Shown here in pieces: positions 1-8,353 of a stretch of DNA of 64,000 nucleotides. The stretch is from Streptomyces sp. Ag109_O5-10 (GTDB lineage Bacteria; Actinomycetota; Actinomycetes; Streptomycetales; Streptomycetaceae). The translations under genes were made by a program, and so were the position numbers. Under the pieces are notes generated by a model. It searched no databases and was not told the origin of the DNA. It was given only the letters and a program-made list of their open reading frames with translations. The stretch covers positions 8,494,001-8,558,000 of the forward strand of contig NZ_FNTQ01000001.1 in assembly GCF_900105755.1 (NCBI RefSeq), given 5' to 3'. The stretch's first letter is position 1; the number at the start of each line of letters is the position of its first letter.

Positions 1-3000
1 AGAACCTGCGCCCCCGCACCGAGACCGCCGAACGCGTCGTGCAGTCGGTGTGCCCGTACTGTGCGGTCGGCTGCGGCCAGCAGATCTACGTCCGGGACGA
101 GAAGGTCGTGCAGATCGAGGGCGACCCGGCCTCCCCGGTCAGCCGCGGCCGTCTGTGCCCCAAGGGCTCGGCCACCCTCCAGCTCACCACCGGACCCGCC
201 CGTGAACACCGGGTCCTGTACCGACGGCCGCACGGCACCGACTGGGAGTCCCTCGACCTGGACACGGCCATGGACATGGTCGCCGACCGCGTGATCCGCA
301 CCCGGCGCGAGACCTGGGAGTGGGAGTACGAGGGCATGCGCACCGCCCGCACCATGGGCATCGCCAGTCTCGGCGGCGCGACCCTCGACAACGAGGAGAA
401 CTACCTGATCAAGAAGCTGCTGACCGGCCTCGGCGTGGTCCAGGTGGAGAACCAGGCCCGGGTCTGCCACAGCTCCACCGTCGCCGGGCTCGGCACCTCC
501 TTCGGCCGCGGCGGCGCCACCACCTTCATGCAAGACCTCCAGCACGCTGACTGCATCGTCATCGAAGGCTCCAACTTCGCCGAGTGCCACCCGGTCGGCT
601 TCCAGTGGGTGATGGAGGCCAAGCTGCGCGGGGCCACGATCATCGACGTCGACCCCCGCTTCAACCGCACCAGCGCACTCGCCGACCTGTACGTCCCGAT
701 CCGGGCCGGCACCGACATCGCCTTCCTCGGCGGGATCATCAACCACGTCCTGACCGAGGGGAAGGACTTCCGCGAGTACGTCCTGAAGTACACCAACGCG
801 GCCACCCTGGTCAGCGAGGACTTCCGGGACACCGAGGACCTCGACGGCGTCTTCTCCGGACTCGACGAGGAGAAGGCCCACTACGACCCGCGCAGCTGGC
901 AGTACGAGGGCGTCGAGGTGCAGCAGCCGACCGGCGAGGCCGACGAGCAGTACGAGGACCGCACCCGAAAGTCCGCGGGCGCCGAGGCACACGGCTCAGG
1001 CGGCGCCCGCACCGGCCACCGGGCCCCCAGCGACGAGACGCTCCAGCACCCGCGCTGCGTCTACCAGGTGCTCAAGCGCCACTACGCCCGGTACACCCCC
1101 GAGATGGTGGAGAACGTCTGCGGGATCCCGCGCGAGACCTTCCGGCAGGTCTGCGACGCCCTGACCGCGAACTCGGGCCCCGACCGCACCAGCGCCTTCT
1201 GCTACGCCGTCGGCTGGACCCAGCACTCCACCGGCAGCCAGTTCATCCGCGCCGCCTGCGTCCTCCAGCTGCTGCTCGGCAACATCGGCCGCACCGGCGG
1301 CGGCATCCAGGCGCTGCGCGGCCACGCCTCCATCCAGGGCTCCAGCGACATCCCCACCCTGTTCAACCTGCTGCCCGGCTACATCCCGATGCCGCACGCC
1401 CACGACGACATGAACCTGGACCACTTCATCGAGGCGAGCCGCACGGTGAAGGGCTTCTGGTCGAACATGCGGGCCTACGCCGTGAGTCTCCTCAAGGCGT
1501 ACTACGGCGACGCGGCCACCCCCGAGAACGACTTCTGCTTCGACCACCTCCCGCGGCTGACCGGCTCGCACTCCACCTACGACACGGTCATGGCCCAGCT
1601 CGACGGCCTGTGCAAGGGCTACTTCCTCATGGGCGAGAACCCGGCCGTCGGCTCCGCCAACACCCGCCTCCAGCGGCTCGGCATGGCCAACCTGGAGTGG
1701 CTGGTGGTCCGGGACTTCTCCCTCATCGAGTCGGCGACCTGGTGGAAGGACGGCCCGGAGATCGAGACCGGCGAGCTGCGCACCGAGGACATCGGCACCG
1801 AGGTGTTCTTCTTCCCGGCCGCCGCCCACACCGAGAAGTCCGGCTCCTTCACCAACACCAACCGGTGGGTGCAGTGGCACCACACGGCGGTCGAACCCGA
1901 GGGCGACGCCCGCAGCGACCTCTGGTTCATGTACCACCTGGGCCGCCGCATCCGGGAGAAGCTGGCCGGCTCCACCGACCCCATGGACCGGCCGATCCTC
2001 GACCTGGCCTGGGACTACCCGGTCAGCGGCGAGCTGGACGAGCCGGTCGCCGACGCCGTGCTCGCCGAGATCAACGGCCACGGACCGGACGGCGCGCCGC
2101 TGAGCGCCTACACCGAGCTGAAGGACGACGGCTCCACCCGCTGCGGCTGCTGGATCTACTGCGGTGTCTACGCGGACGGCGTCAACCAGGCCGCCCGCAG
2201 GAAGCCCGAGTGGGAGCAGGACTGGGTGGCCGCCGAATGGGCCTGGGCCTGGCCGGCCAACCGCCGCATCCTCTACAACCGCGCCTCCGCCGCCCCCGAC
2301 GGCACCCCGTGGAGCGAACGCAAGAAGTACGTCTGGTGGGACCCGGAGGAGGGGAAGTGGACCGGCCGGGACGTCCCGGACTTCATCCCTGACCGGCCGC
2401 CCGGCTACGAGCCCGGTGAGGACGCCGAGGGCGTGGCCGCACTGCGCGGCGACGACCCGTTCATCATGCAGGCCGACGGCAAGGGGTGGCTCTACACCCC
2501 GGCCGGTCTGGAGGACGGCCCACTGCCCACGCACTACGAACCCCAGGACTCCCCGTTCCCCAACGCCCTCCACCCGTCCACCCCGCGCAGCCCGGTGCGT
2601 CAGCTGCTGCCCCGCGAGGGCAACCGCTACCACCCGAGCGGGGACGAGGAGGGCGCCGAGGTCTTCCCGTACGTCGTGACCACGCACCGGCTCACCGAGC
2701 ACTTCACGGCGGGCGGCATGAGCCGCTGGTCGGAGTACCTCTCCGAGCTGCAGCCTGAGTTCTTCTGCGAGGTCTCGCCCGCCCTGGCCCGCGAACGCGG
2801 CCTGGAGAACGGCGGGTGGGCCACGATCGTCACCGCCCGCAACGCCGTCGAGGCACGGGTCCTGGTCACGGACCGCATCCGGCCACTACGGGTGCAGGGC
2901 CGCACCGTCCACCAGATCGGCCTGCCCTTCCACTGGGGGCCGAACGGCGTCGCGCGGGGCGACGCGGCCAACGAGCTGGTGTCCATCGCCCTCGATCCCA

Positions 3001-3146
3001 ACGCCCACATCCAGGAGGACAAGGCGCTCTCCGCCGACATCATGGCCGGCCGCCGCCCTCGCGGCCCCGACCTTCCGAAGCTGGTCGCCGAGTACCGCAG
3101 GCGGGCCGGCATCACCGCGGCCACCGGAACGGAGGTGCGCAAGTGA
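1..3146 (+). CDS. Formate dehydrogenase, molybdopterin catalytic subunit (5' end cut by window)
   Basis: Catalytic subunit of a respiratory formate dehydrogenase that oxidises formate to CO2 at a Mo/W-bis-pterin centre. The frame is already open at the left edge, so the true start lies outside; a GTG at 39 is the first start codon visible. Counting from it, a [4Fe-4S] site is C5-x2-C8-x3-C12...C40, and the metal ligand is Cys143 in ARVCHSST, where E. coli FdnG has selenocysteine. A molybdopterin-dinucleotide-binding region follows near the C-terminus (FPYVVTTHRLTEHF, about residues 880-895). A short hydrophilic insert sits near residues 290-330. The stop overlaps the next start (GTGA), so the three genes form one operon. 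Confidence 0.93.
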   Translation, partial: NLRPRTETAERVVQSVCPYCAVGCGQQIYVRDEKVVQIEGDPASPVSRGRLCPKGSATLQLTTGPAREHRVLYRRPHGTDWESLDLDTAMDMVADRVIRTRRETWEWEYEGMRTARTMGIASLGGATLDNEENYLIKKLLTGLGVVQVENQARVCHSSTVAGLGTSFGRGGATTFMQDLQHADCIVIEGSNFAECHPVGFQWVMEAKLRGATIIDVDPRFNRTSALADLYVPIRAGTDIAFLGGIINHVLTEGKDFREYVLKYTNAATLVSEDFRDTEDLDGVFSGLDEEKAHYDPRSWQYEGVEVQQPTGEADEQYEDRTRKSAGAEAHGSGGARTGHRAPSDETLQHPRCVYQVLKRHYARYTPEMVENVCGIPRETFRQVCDALTANSGPDRTSAFCYAVGWTQHSTGSQFIRAACVLQLLLGNIGRTGGGIQALRGHASIQGSSDIPTLFNLLPGYIPMPHAHDDMNLDHFIEASRTVKGFWSNMRAYAVSLLKAYYGDAATPENDFCFDHLPRLTGSHSTYDTVMAQLDGLCKGYFLMGENPAVGSANTRLQRLGMANLEWLVVRDFSLIESATWWKDGPEIETGELRTEDIGTEVFFFPAAAHTEKSGSFTNTNRWVQWHHTAVEPEGDARSDLWFMYHLGRRIREKLAGSTDPMDRPILDLAWDYPVSGELDEPVADAVLAEINGHGPDGAPLSAYTELKDDGSTRCGCWIYCGVYADGVNQAARRKPEWEQDWVAAEWAWAWPANRRILYNRASAAPDGTPWSERKKYVWWDPEEGKWTGRDVPDFIPDRPPGYEPGEDAEGVAALRGDDPFIMQADGKGWLYTPAGLEDGPLPTHYEPQDSPFPNALHPSTPRSPVRQLLPREGNRYHPSGDEEGAEVFPYVVTTHRLTEHFTAGGMSRWSEYLSELQPEFFCEVSPALARERGLENGGWATIVTARNAVEARVLVTDRIRPLRVQGRTVHQIGLPFHWGPNGVARGDAANELVSIALDPNAHIQEDKALSADIMAGRRPRGPDLPKLVAEYRRRAGITAATGTEVRK

Positions 3147-4012
3147 CCGAGGACCGCGTCGGGTTCTTCACCGACACCTCCGTCTGCATCGGCTGCAAGG
3201 CCTGCGAGGTCGCCTGCAAGGAGTGGAACGCCATCCCCGAGGACGGCCTCTCCCTGACCGGCATGTCGTACGACAACACCGGGGCGCTCGGCGCCTCCAC
3301 CTGGCGGCACGTGGCCTTCATCGAACAACCCCGCCCGGACGGCCGTACCGAACTTCCGCTGGTGGACGGCGCACCGGACCACGGTGACGGTGGCGGTGAC
3401 GACGGCGGCGGAGGCGACCTGCGCTGGCTGATGTCCTCCGACGTGTGCAAGCACTGCACCCACGCCGCCTGCCTCGACGTCTGCCCCACCGGTGCGCTGT
3501 TCCGCACCGAGTTCGGCACGGTCGTCGTCCAGGAGGACATCTGCAACGGCTGCGGCTACTGCGTGCCCGCCTGCCCCTACGGCGTCATCGAGCAACGCCC
3601 CTCCGACGGGCGGGTGTTCAAGTGCACCCTGTGCTACGACCGGCTCGGCGCGGGACAGGAACCGGCCTGCGCCAAGGCCTGCCCGACCGAGTCCATCCAG
3701 TTCGGCCCCCTCGACGAACTCCGCGAACGGGCCGCCCTGCGCGTGGACCAACTGCACGAACAGGGCGTCACCGACGCCCGGCTGTACGGCCACGACCCGG
3801 ACGACGGGGTCGGCGGCGACGGCGCGTTCTTCCTGCTGCTGGACGAACCCGAGGTGTACGGACTGCCCCCGGCCCCCGTGGTCACCACCCGTGACCTGCC
3901 CGCCATGTGGAAGCACGCGGGTGTCGCCGCCCTGTCCCTGCTGGGCGGTGCGGCCGCCTGCTTCGCGGCCGCGGCCGCGGCCGGCAGGGCGGCAGGAAGG
4001 GGTGTGCGATGA
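3143..4012 (+). CDS. Formate dehydrogenase iron-sulfur (beta) subunit
   Basis: A 289-residue four-cluster ferredoxin-like subunit that relays electrons from the catalytic subunit to the membrane. Four cysteine groups are visible: CIGCKACEVAC, CKHCTHAACLDVC, CNGCGYCVPAC and CTLCYDRL...CAKAC. A Gly/Asp-rich linker (about residues 75-90) separates the first two, and the C-terminus has a hydrophobic Ala-rich segment that may be a membrane anchor. The GTG start at 3143 has GGAGGT 6 nt upstream and overlaps the previous stop, so upstream in-frame starts were rejected. The end overlaps the next gene by ATGA. Confidence 0.93.
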   Translation: MTEDRVGFFTDTSVCIGCKACEVACKEWNAIPEDGLSLTGMSYDNTGALGASTWRHVAFIEQPRPDGRTELPLVDGAPDHGDGGGDDGGGGDLRWLMSSDVCKHCTHAACLDVCPTGALFRTEFGTVVVQEDICNGCGYCVPACPYGVIEQRPSDGRVFKCTLCYDRLGAGQEPACAKACPTESIQFGPLDELRERAALRVDQLHEQGVTDARLYGHDPDDGVGGDGAFFLLLDEPEVYGLPPAPVVTTRDLPAMWKHAGVAALSLLGGAAACFAAAAAAGRAAGRGVR

Positions 4013-4962
4013 GCGAGCCGGAGCGTGGCGGGCGCAGGCGGCGCGGCCGGGGCGGCCGGGGGGAGCAACCGGTCGTGCCACGGGCCGAGTTCGGCTCCTA
4101 CTACGGCCGCCCCGTCATCAAGCCGCCGTCCTGGGCCGCCCCCGACATCGCCGGGTACTTCTTCCTCGGCGGCCTGGCCGGCGCCGGGTCGGTCCTCGCG
4201 GCCGGCGCGCACCTGACCGGCCGTACGGCGACCGCCAGGGCGCTGAAGGTGTCCTCGTTCGCCGCCGTGTCGCTGTCGGCCGCCGCACTCATCCACGACC
4301 TGGGCAGGCCCGGCCGGTTCGCGAACATGCTGCGGGTGTTCAAGCCCACCTCGCCGATGAGCATGGGTTCCTGGCTGCTCGGGGCCTACGGACCCGCGGC
4401 GGGTGCGGCCGCCGCCAGCGCCGTCAGCGGCCGGCTGCCGCGGCTCGGGGGCGCGGCGACCGGCGCGGCGGCGCTGCTGGGACCGGTGGTCGCCACGTAC
4501 ACCGCGGTGCTGGCCGCCGACACCGCCGTACCGGCCTGGCACGGGGCCCACCGTGAACTGCCGTACCTGTTCGCCGCGTCCGCCACGGCCGCGGCGGCCG
4601 GTATGGCGCTGGTGACCGGGCCCGTCCGGGACAACGCGCCCGCGCGCTGTGCGGCCGGGCTGGCGGCCCTGGCCGACGCGGCGGCGGAGCGCGCCGCCGC
4701 CCGGCGGCTCGGGCTGGTCGCCGAGACCTGGCAGGACGGGCGCGCCGGGACGCTGCTGCGGGCCGCGCGGTTCCTCACCGCGGGCGGCGCGCTCGGAGCC
4801 GTCCTGCTCGGCGGCCGGCGGCTGCCCGCGGCCGCCTCCGGGCTCGCGCTGCTGGCCGGTTCGGCCTGCACGCGGTTCGGCGTGTTCGCGGCGGGCGTGG
4901 CGTCGGCGGCGGACCCGAAGTACACGGTGGTCCCGCAGCGGGAGCGCGCCGACGCCGCCTGA
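4009..4962 (+). CDS. nrfD: NrfD/PsrC-family membrane subunit of formate dehydrogenase
   Basis: A 317-residue integral membrane protein closing the formate dehydrogenase operon. After a basic N-terminus (RRRRGRGGRG) come PPSWAAPDIAGYFFLGGLAGAGSVLAAG and several further Ala/Leu-rich helices with an LIHDLGRPGRF loop, which is the NrfD/polysulfide-reductase pattern. Such subunits usually connect a peripheral molybdoenzyme to the quinone pool without haem. The start is fixed by ATGA overlap with the Fe-S subunit gene. No maturation factor such as FdhD is visible in the window; it may lie to the left. Confidence 0.88.
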   Translation: MSEPERGGRRRRGRGGRGEQPVVPRAEFGSYYGRPVIKPPSWAAPDIAGYFFLGGLAGAGSVLAAGAHLTGRTATARALKVSSFAAVSLSAAALIHDLGRPGRFANMLRVFKPTSPMSMGSWLLGAYGPAAGAAAASAVSGRLPRLGGAATGAAALLGPVVATYTAVLAADTAVPAWHGAHRELPYLFAASATAAAAGMALVTGPVRDNAPARCAAGLAALADAAAERAAARRLGLVAETWQDGRAGTLLRAARFLTAGGALGAVLLGGRRLPAAASGLALLAGSACTRFGVFAAGVASAADPKYTVVPQRERADAA

Positions 4963-4985
4963 CCCGCCGGGTGCTCGCCGGGTGC

Positions 4986-5948
4986 TCAGGCGAACGCGTT
5001 CACGCCGGTCAGCTCCGCCGACAGGTCCCACAGCCGGGCGGCCTGCTCCGGGTCGACGGCCCAGGCCTTGACGCCGGTCGGCTCGCCCTCGGCGGCGGGT
5101 TCGGCGACGTCGCAGTCCTCCAGGTACACCCCGCCCAGGTCCGCCAGCTGCGCCGAGGTGGCCGCCCAGGTCTGGGTGGCCGCACCCTGCTCGGGTGTCT
5201 TCATGCCCGCGACCTCCAGCAGGTTCCCCCGCTCGTCCGTCCAGCCGCGCTCGACCTTCTCCGCGAGGGGGATGTGCCGCTGGAGCGGGGTCATGATGCC
5301 GCCGGGGTGCAGGGCGAAGGCGCGTACGCCCGAGTCCCGGCCCAGCCGGTCGAGGTGCACGGCGAACAGCACGTTGGCGGTCTTGGCCTGGCCGTACGCC
5401 TCCCACTTGTCGTAGCCGCGGCGCCACTGGACGTCGTCCCAGCGCATCCCGGAGAAGTGGTGGGCGCGCGAGGAGACCGACACGACCCGGGCGCCGCCGG
5501 GCTCGACGGCGGGCCAGAGCCGGTTCACGAGGGCGAAGTGCCCGAGGTGGTTGGTGGCGAACTGGGCTTCCCAGCCGGGTCCGACCCGGGTCTCGGGGCA
5601 GGCCATGATCCCGGCGCTGTCGATCATGAAGTCGACGGTCCGCCCGGAGGCCAGGAACCGCTCCGCGAAGCCGCGCACGCTCTCCAGGTCACCGAGGTCG
5701 AGTTCGTCCACCTCGACCCCGTCGAGCCCGGTCAGCGCCTGGCGTGCGGTCTCGGCGCGCCGTGCGGGGACGATGACGCGGGCACCGGCCTTGGTGAGGG
5801 CCCGGGTGGTCTCCAGCCCGATCCCGGAGTAGCCGCCGGTGACGATCGCGAGCCGGCCGCCGAGGTCGACCCCGGCCAGGACCTCGTCGGCCGTGCTGTC
5901 CGCGCCGAAGCCGGAACCGATCTTGTGCTGAGGTGTCGTAGCGCTCAT
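4986..5948 (-). CDS. Short-chain dehydrogenase/reductase
   Basis: A 320-residue classical SDR related to retinol-dehydrogenase-like/WW-domain oxidoreductase types. It has the Rossmann motif TGGYSGIG near residues 37-44, a basic PARR segment that may favour NADPH, a Ser in VVSVSSRAHH and the YxxxK pair YGQAK. The substrate cannot be told from sequence. It runs convergently towards the formate dehydrogenase operon, 23 bp away. The start at 5948 is supported by the MerR-type promoter directly upstream, whose predicted transcription start almost coincides with the ATG. Confidence 0.88.
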   Translation of the reverse strand: MSATTPQHKIGSGFGADSTADEVLAGVDLGGRLAIVTGGYSGIGLETTRALTKAGARVIVPARRAETARQALTGLDGVEVDELDLGDLESVRGFAERFLASGRTVDFMIDSAGIMACPETRVGPGWEAQFATNHLGHFALVNRLWPAVEPGGARVVSVSSRAHHFSGMRWDDVQWRRGYDKWEAYGQAKTANVLFAVHLDRLGRDSGVRAFALHPGGIMTPLQRHIPLAEKVERGWTDERGNLLEVAGMKTPEQGAATQTWAATSAQLADLGGVYLEDCDVAEPAAEGEPTGVKAWAVDPEQAARLWDLSAELTGVNAFA

Positions 5949-5955
5949 GACCCGA

Positions 5956-5986
5956 ACGCTACGAATTGGAGTGCGCTCGAAGTCAA
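5956..5986 (-). promoter_or_regulatory. MerR-type promoter with 19-bp spacer upstream of the SDR gene
   Basis: On the minus strand, TTGACT (5981-5986) and TAGCGT (5956-5961) are separated by 19 bp holding an imperfect dyad (TCGAG / CTCCAA). A 19-bp spacer with a dyad is typical of promoters controlled by MerR-family activators. Transcription would begin at about 5948-5949, giving a leaderless SDR mRNA. No merR gene is present in this window. Confidence 0.5.
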
Positions 5987-6261
5987 GCGCGTGCTCCCGG
6001 CGCGGCCGGAACGGTCCCGAACAGTCCCGGGCGGTCCCGGACAGGGGGAAGCCCCGGTCGCGACGGGGGATTCGCGGCCGGGGCGGTCAGGTGGTGGGCA
6101 CGGATGGCGGTCGCCTCTCGGCGAAACGCTCCACAGGGCTTCAGCCGAACGATCGTCCCTGTGGGCAAAAGGTGAGGCCCGGGGACACTGTCCCATCCGC
6201 ACCCACGGCTGGTTCATCGGACAACCACTCCTGGGTGTTCCGGACCCGCACGTGACGCGTG
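5987..6261. other. Non-coding stretch between SDR and HAD genes
   Basis: No convincing gene was seen on either strand; the short open frames here are low-complexity. It holds a local triplication of a GTCCCGRACAG-like motif (about 6013-6048) upstream of the SDR promoter and a less GC-rich patch next to the HAD stop codon. No clear terminator hairpin was found. Confidence 0.4.
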
Positions 6262-6924
6262 TCACTCCGGGGCCAGCGGGCTGTCCGCCAGCGAACCGAG
6301 CAGGTCGGCGGGGTCGGCGTAGATCTCCTCCGCCCCGGCGGCCACCAGGTCCGAGCGGGGGATCCCGCCGCACAGCACCCCCACACAGCGCACCCCGGCC
6401 TTGGTGCCCGCCCGCATGTCCCACACCGTGTCCCCGACGAACACGGCCCGGTCCGCCGGCACCCCGGCCAGCTCCAGGGCGTGCTCCACCGGCTCCGGCG
6501 CCGGTTTGCCGTGGGTCACGTCGTCGGCGCTCGCGGTGGCGTCGATCGCGTCGTCGGCGTCGATCGCGCGGCGCAGCGCGGCCAGCTCGGGGCCGCTCGC
6601 CGAGGTGGCCAGCACCACCCGCCAGCCGTCCCGGTGCAGGCGCCGCAGCAGCTCGCCGGCGCCCGGCAGCGGGGCGAGCCGGTCGAAGAACTGGCCGTAC
6701 AGCGCGGTGTGCGCGGCGCTGAGACCGTCGTCCTGGCTCTTGTCGCGATCGTCGCCCAGGAGATGGGCGATCAGGTCGCCCGAGCCGAGCCCGACGGAGT
6801 GGTGCACGGCGTTCATGGTGACCTGGTGGCCGGCCTGTCTGAAGGCCTCCCACCAGGTCGTGACGTGCAGGTGGTTGGTGTCGACGAGGGTCCCGTCGAC
6901 GTCGAACACGGCAGCCCGCTGCAT
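6262..6924 (-). CDS. HAD-family phosphatase (phosphoglycolate-phosphatase-like)
   Basis: A 220-residue HAD hydrolase with all four motifs: nucleophile FDVDGTLVDT at the N-terminus, the motif II serine in VVLATSAS, the conserved lysine in HGKPAPEP, and the acidic motif FVGDTVWDMRAG. A helical cap lies between motifs I and II, as in subclass IA enzymes such as phosphoglycolate or beta-phosphoglucomutase-like phosphatases. The ATG at 6922-6924 has an AGGAAGGGG ribosome site, so long upstream extensions of the frame were rejected. It follows the PHP gene in the same direction with about a 50-bp gap. Confidence 0.87.
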   Translation of the reverse strand: MQRAAVFDVDGTLVDTNHLHVTTWWEAFRQAGHQVTMNAVHHSVGLGSGDLIAHLLGDDRDKSQDDGLSAAHTALYGQFFDRLAPLPGAGELLRRLHRDGWRVVLATSASGPELAALRRAIDADDAIDATASADDVTHGKPAPEPVEHALELAGVPADRAVFVGDTVWDMRAGTKAGVRCVGVLCGGIPRSDLVAAGAEEIYADPADLLGSLADSPLAPE

Positions 6925-6974
6925 CACTCGGCGCCCCTTCCTGTGGTACGGCCCCATTGCACCCGGGTACCGCG

Positions 6975-8024
6975 TCAGGCGCCGGTCACGCGTGCCGGGA
7001 CCCGTCCCTCGCGGGTCCAGGCCAGCAGCTCCTCCGCGGACCAGGTGGTCACCACCCGGTCGGCCGGCACCGCGCACTCCTCGGCCCGGGCGCAGCCGAG
7101 GATCTGCCAGTCGAGCTGGCCGGGGGCATGGGCGTCGGTGTCGACCGCGAACAGCACTCCGGCGCCGACGGCCCGGCGCAGCAGCCGGCGGGGCGGGTCG
7201 AGCCGCTCGGGGCGGCTGTTGATCTCCACGGCCGTACCGGACTCGGCGCAGGCGGCGAACACCTCGTCCGCGTCGAACTCGGACTCCGGCCGCCCCCGCC
7301 CGGTGACCAGGCGGCCCGTGCAGTGACCGAGGACGTCGGCGTGCGGGTCGCGGACGGCGGCCACCATGCGCCGGGTCATCGACCGGGCGTCCATCCGCAG
7401 CTTGGAGTGGACCGAGACGACGACCACGTCGAGCCGCTCCAGCAGCTCCGGCTCCTGGTCCAGCGAGCCGTCCTCCAGGATGTCGCACTCGATGCCGGTG
7501 AGCAGCCGGAACGGCGCCCAGGAGGCGTTGAGCCGGGCGACCACGGCCAGCTGCTCGCGCAGCCGCTCCGGGGACAGCCCGCGCGCCACGGTGAGCCTGG
7601 GGGAGTGGTCGGTGAGCACCGCCCACTCGTGCCCGAGGGCCGCCGCGGTGCGGCCCATCTCCTCGATCGGGCTGCCGCCGTCGGACCAGTCCGAGTGCAG
7701 GTGGCAGTCCCCGCGCAGCAGCTCCCGCAACCCCGACCCGGGACCGGCCGCGGGTTTGCCCGTTTCTTCCTCAAGTCTGCGCAAATATCCGGGCAAATCT
7801 CCGGCCAGCGCCTCCTGGACCACCTGGGCGGTCTTCGGGCCCACGCCCCGCAGCGACTCCAGGGTCCCGGCCCGCGCCCGCGCGGCCACCTCGTCGGCGG
7901 CCAGAGCGGCCAGAACCCTTGCGGCGGTGCGGAACGCGCGGACCCGGTAGGTAGGCGCCAGCGACCGTTCCAGCAGGAAGGCGATGCGTTCCAGCGCCTC
8001 GACGGGATCCATGGCCACCTCCAC
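6975..8024 (-). CDS. PHP-domain protein with N-terminal helix-hairpin-helix (PolX-like, no polymerase domain)
   Basis: A 349-residue protein. Residues 1-95 hold helix-hairpin-helix repeats (ESLRGVGPKTAQVVQ) like the DNA-binding part of family X polymerases. From about residue 107 a PHP phosphoesterase domain follows, with metal-binding motifs DCHLHSDWSDGG, LTDHSPR, GIECDIL, HSK, GHCTGR and DTDAHAP. The combination equals the ends of bacterial PolX with the polymerase core missing, so it may act as a 3'-5' exonuclease or phosphatase. An in-frame ATG four codons downstream is an alternative start. Confidence 0.85.
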   Translation of the reverse strand: MEVAMDPVEALERIAFLLERSLAPTYRVRAFRTAARVLAALAADEVAARARAGTLESLRGVGPKTAQVVQEALAGDLPGYLRRLEEETGKPAAGPGSGLRELLRGDCHLHSDWSDGGSPIEEMGRTAAALGHEWAVLTDHSPRLTVARGLSPERLREQLAVVARLNASWAPFRLLTGIECDILEDGSLDQEPELLERLDVVVVSVHSKLRMDARSMTRRMVAAVRDPHADVLGHCTGRLVTGRGRPESEFDADEVFAACAESGTAVEINSRPERLDPPRRLLRRAVGAGVLFAVDTDAHAPGQLDWQILGCARAEECAVPADRVVTTWSAEELLAWTREGRVPARVTGA

Positions 8025-8079
8025 CGCCAGGGTGACTCAGGCCGGTCACTTCCGCCCCAGGGGATCTACCCTCGATTGC

Positions 8080-8337
8080 ATGACCGAGATAGCGAGCCCG
8101 TACATCTCCCAGCCGCGGATCCTGGTGCTCGGGGTCATGACCGGCCGGCCCGGCACCCCGCCCTTCCGCATCGTGGAGATCGACGGGGAGGTGGTATGCC
8201 AGGCGCGCACCGTCACGGACGTACTGGAGGTGGCCGCGTCCTTCGGGATCCAGGTCCACGACCTGGACGACCCGGACGTGGTCCGCTGGGTGGGCGGGGA
8301 CAAGTTCACCTGGTCGCCCCGCCCGGCACGCCGCTAG
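8080..8337 (+). CDS. Small conserved hypothetical protein (85 aa)
   Basis: An 85-residue acidic cytosolic protein beginning MTEIASPYISQPRILVLGVM. It resembles proteins seen repeatedly in Streptomyces next to PHP genes, but no named family is recognised. It lacks signal peptide, membrane segment or metal motif. Composition fits a compact alpha/beta domain (IVEIDGEVVCQARTVTDVLEVA, then HDLDDPDVVRWVGG). It is divergent from the PHP gene with a 55-bp shared upstream region and convergent with the GH16 gene. Confidence 0.7.
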   Translation: MTEIASPYISQPRILVLGVMTGRPGTPPFRIVEIDGEVVCQARTVTDVLEVAASFGIQVHDLDDPDVVRWVGGDKFTWSPRPARR

Positions 8338-8353
8338 CCGGCGCGCGCCGCGC

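Noticed and set aside
996..2702. Long minus-strand open frame opposite the formate dehydrogenase gene (568 codons)
   Set aside because: It mirrors the third-position GC bias of the real gene, is Val/Gly/Arg-rich and has no domain motifs.
5983..6168. Short minus-strand ORF in the gap upstream of the SDR gene
   Set aside because: Pro/Arg-rich sequence, no ribosome site, overlaps the predicted promoter.
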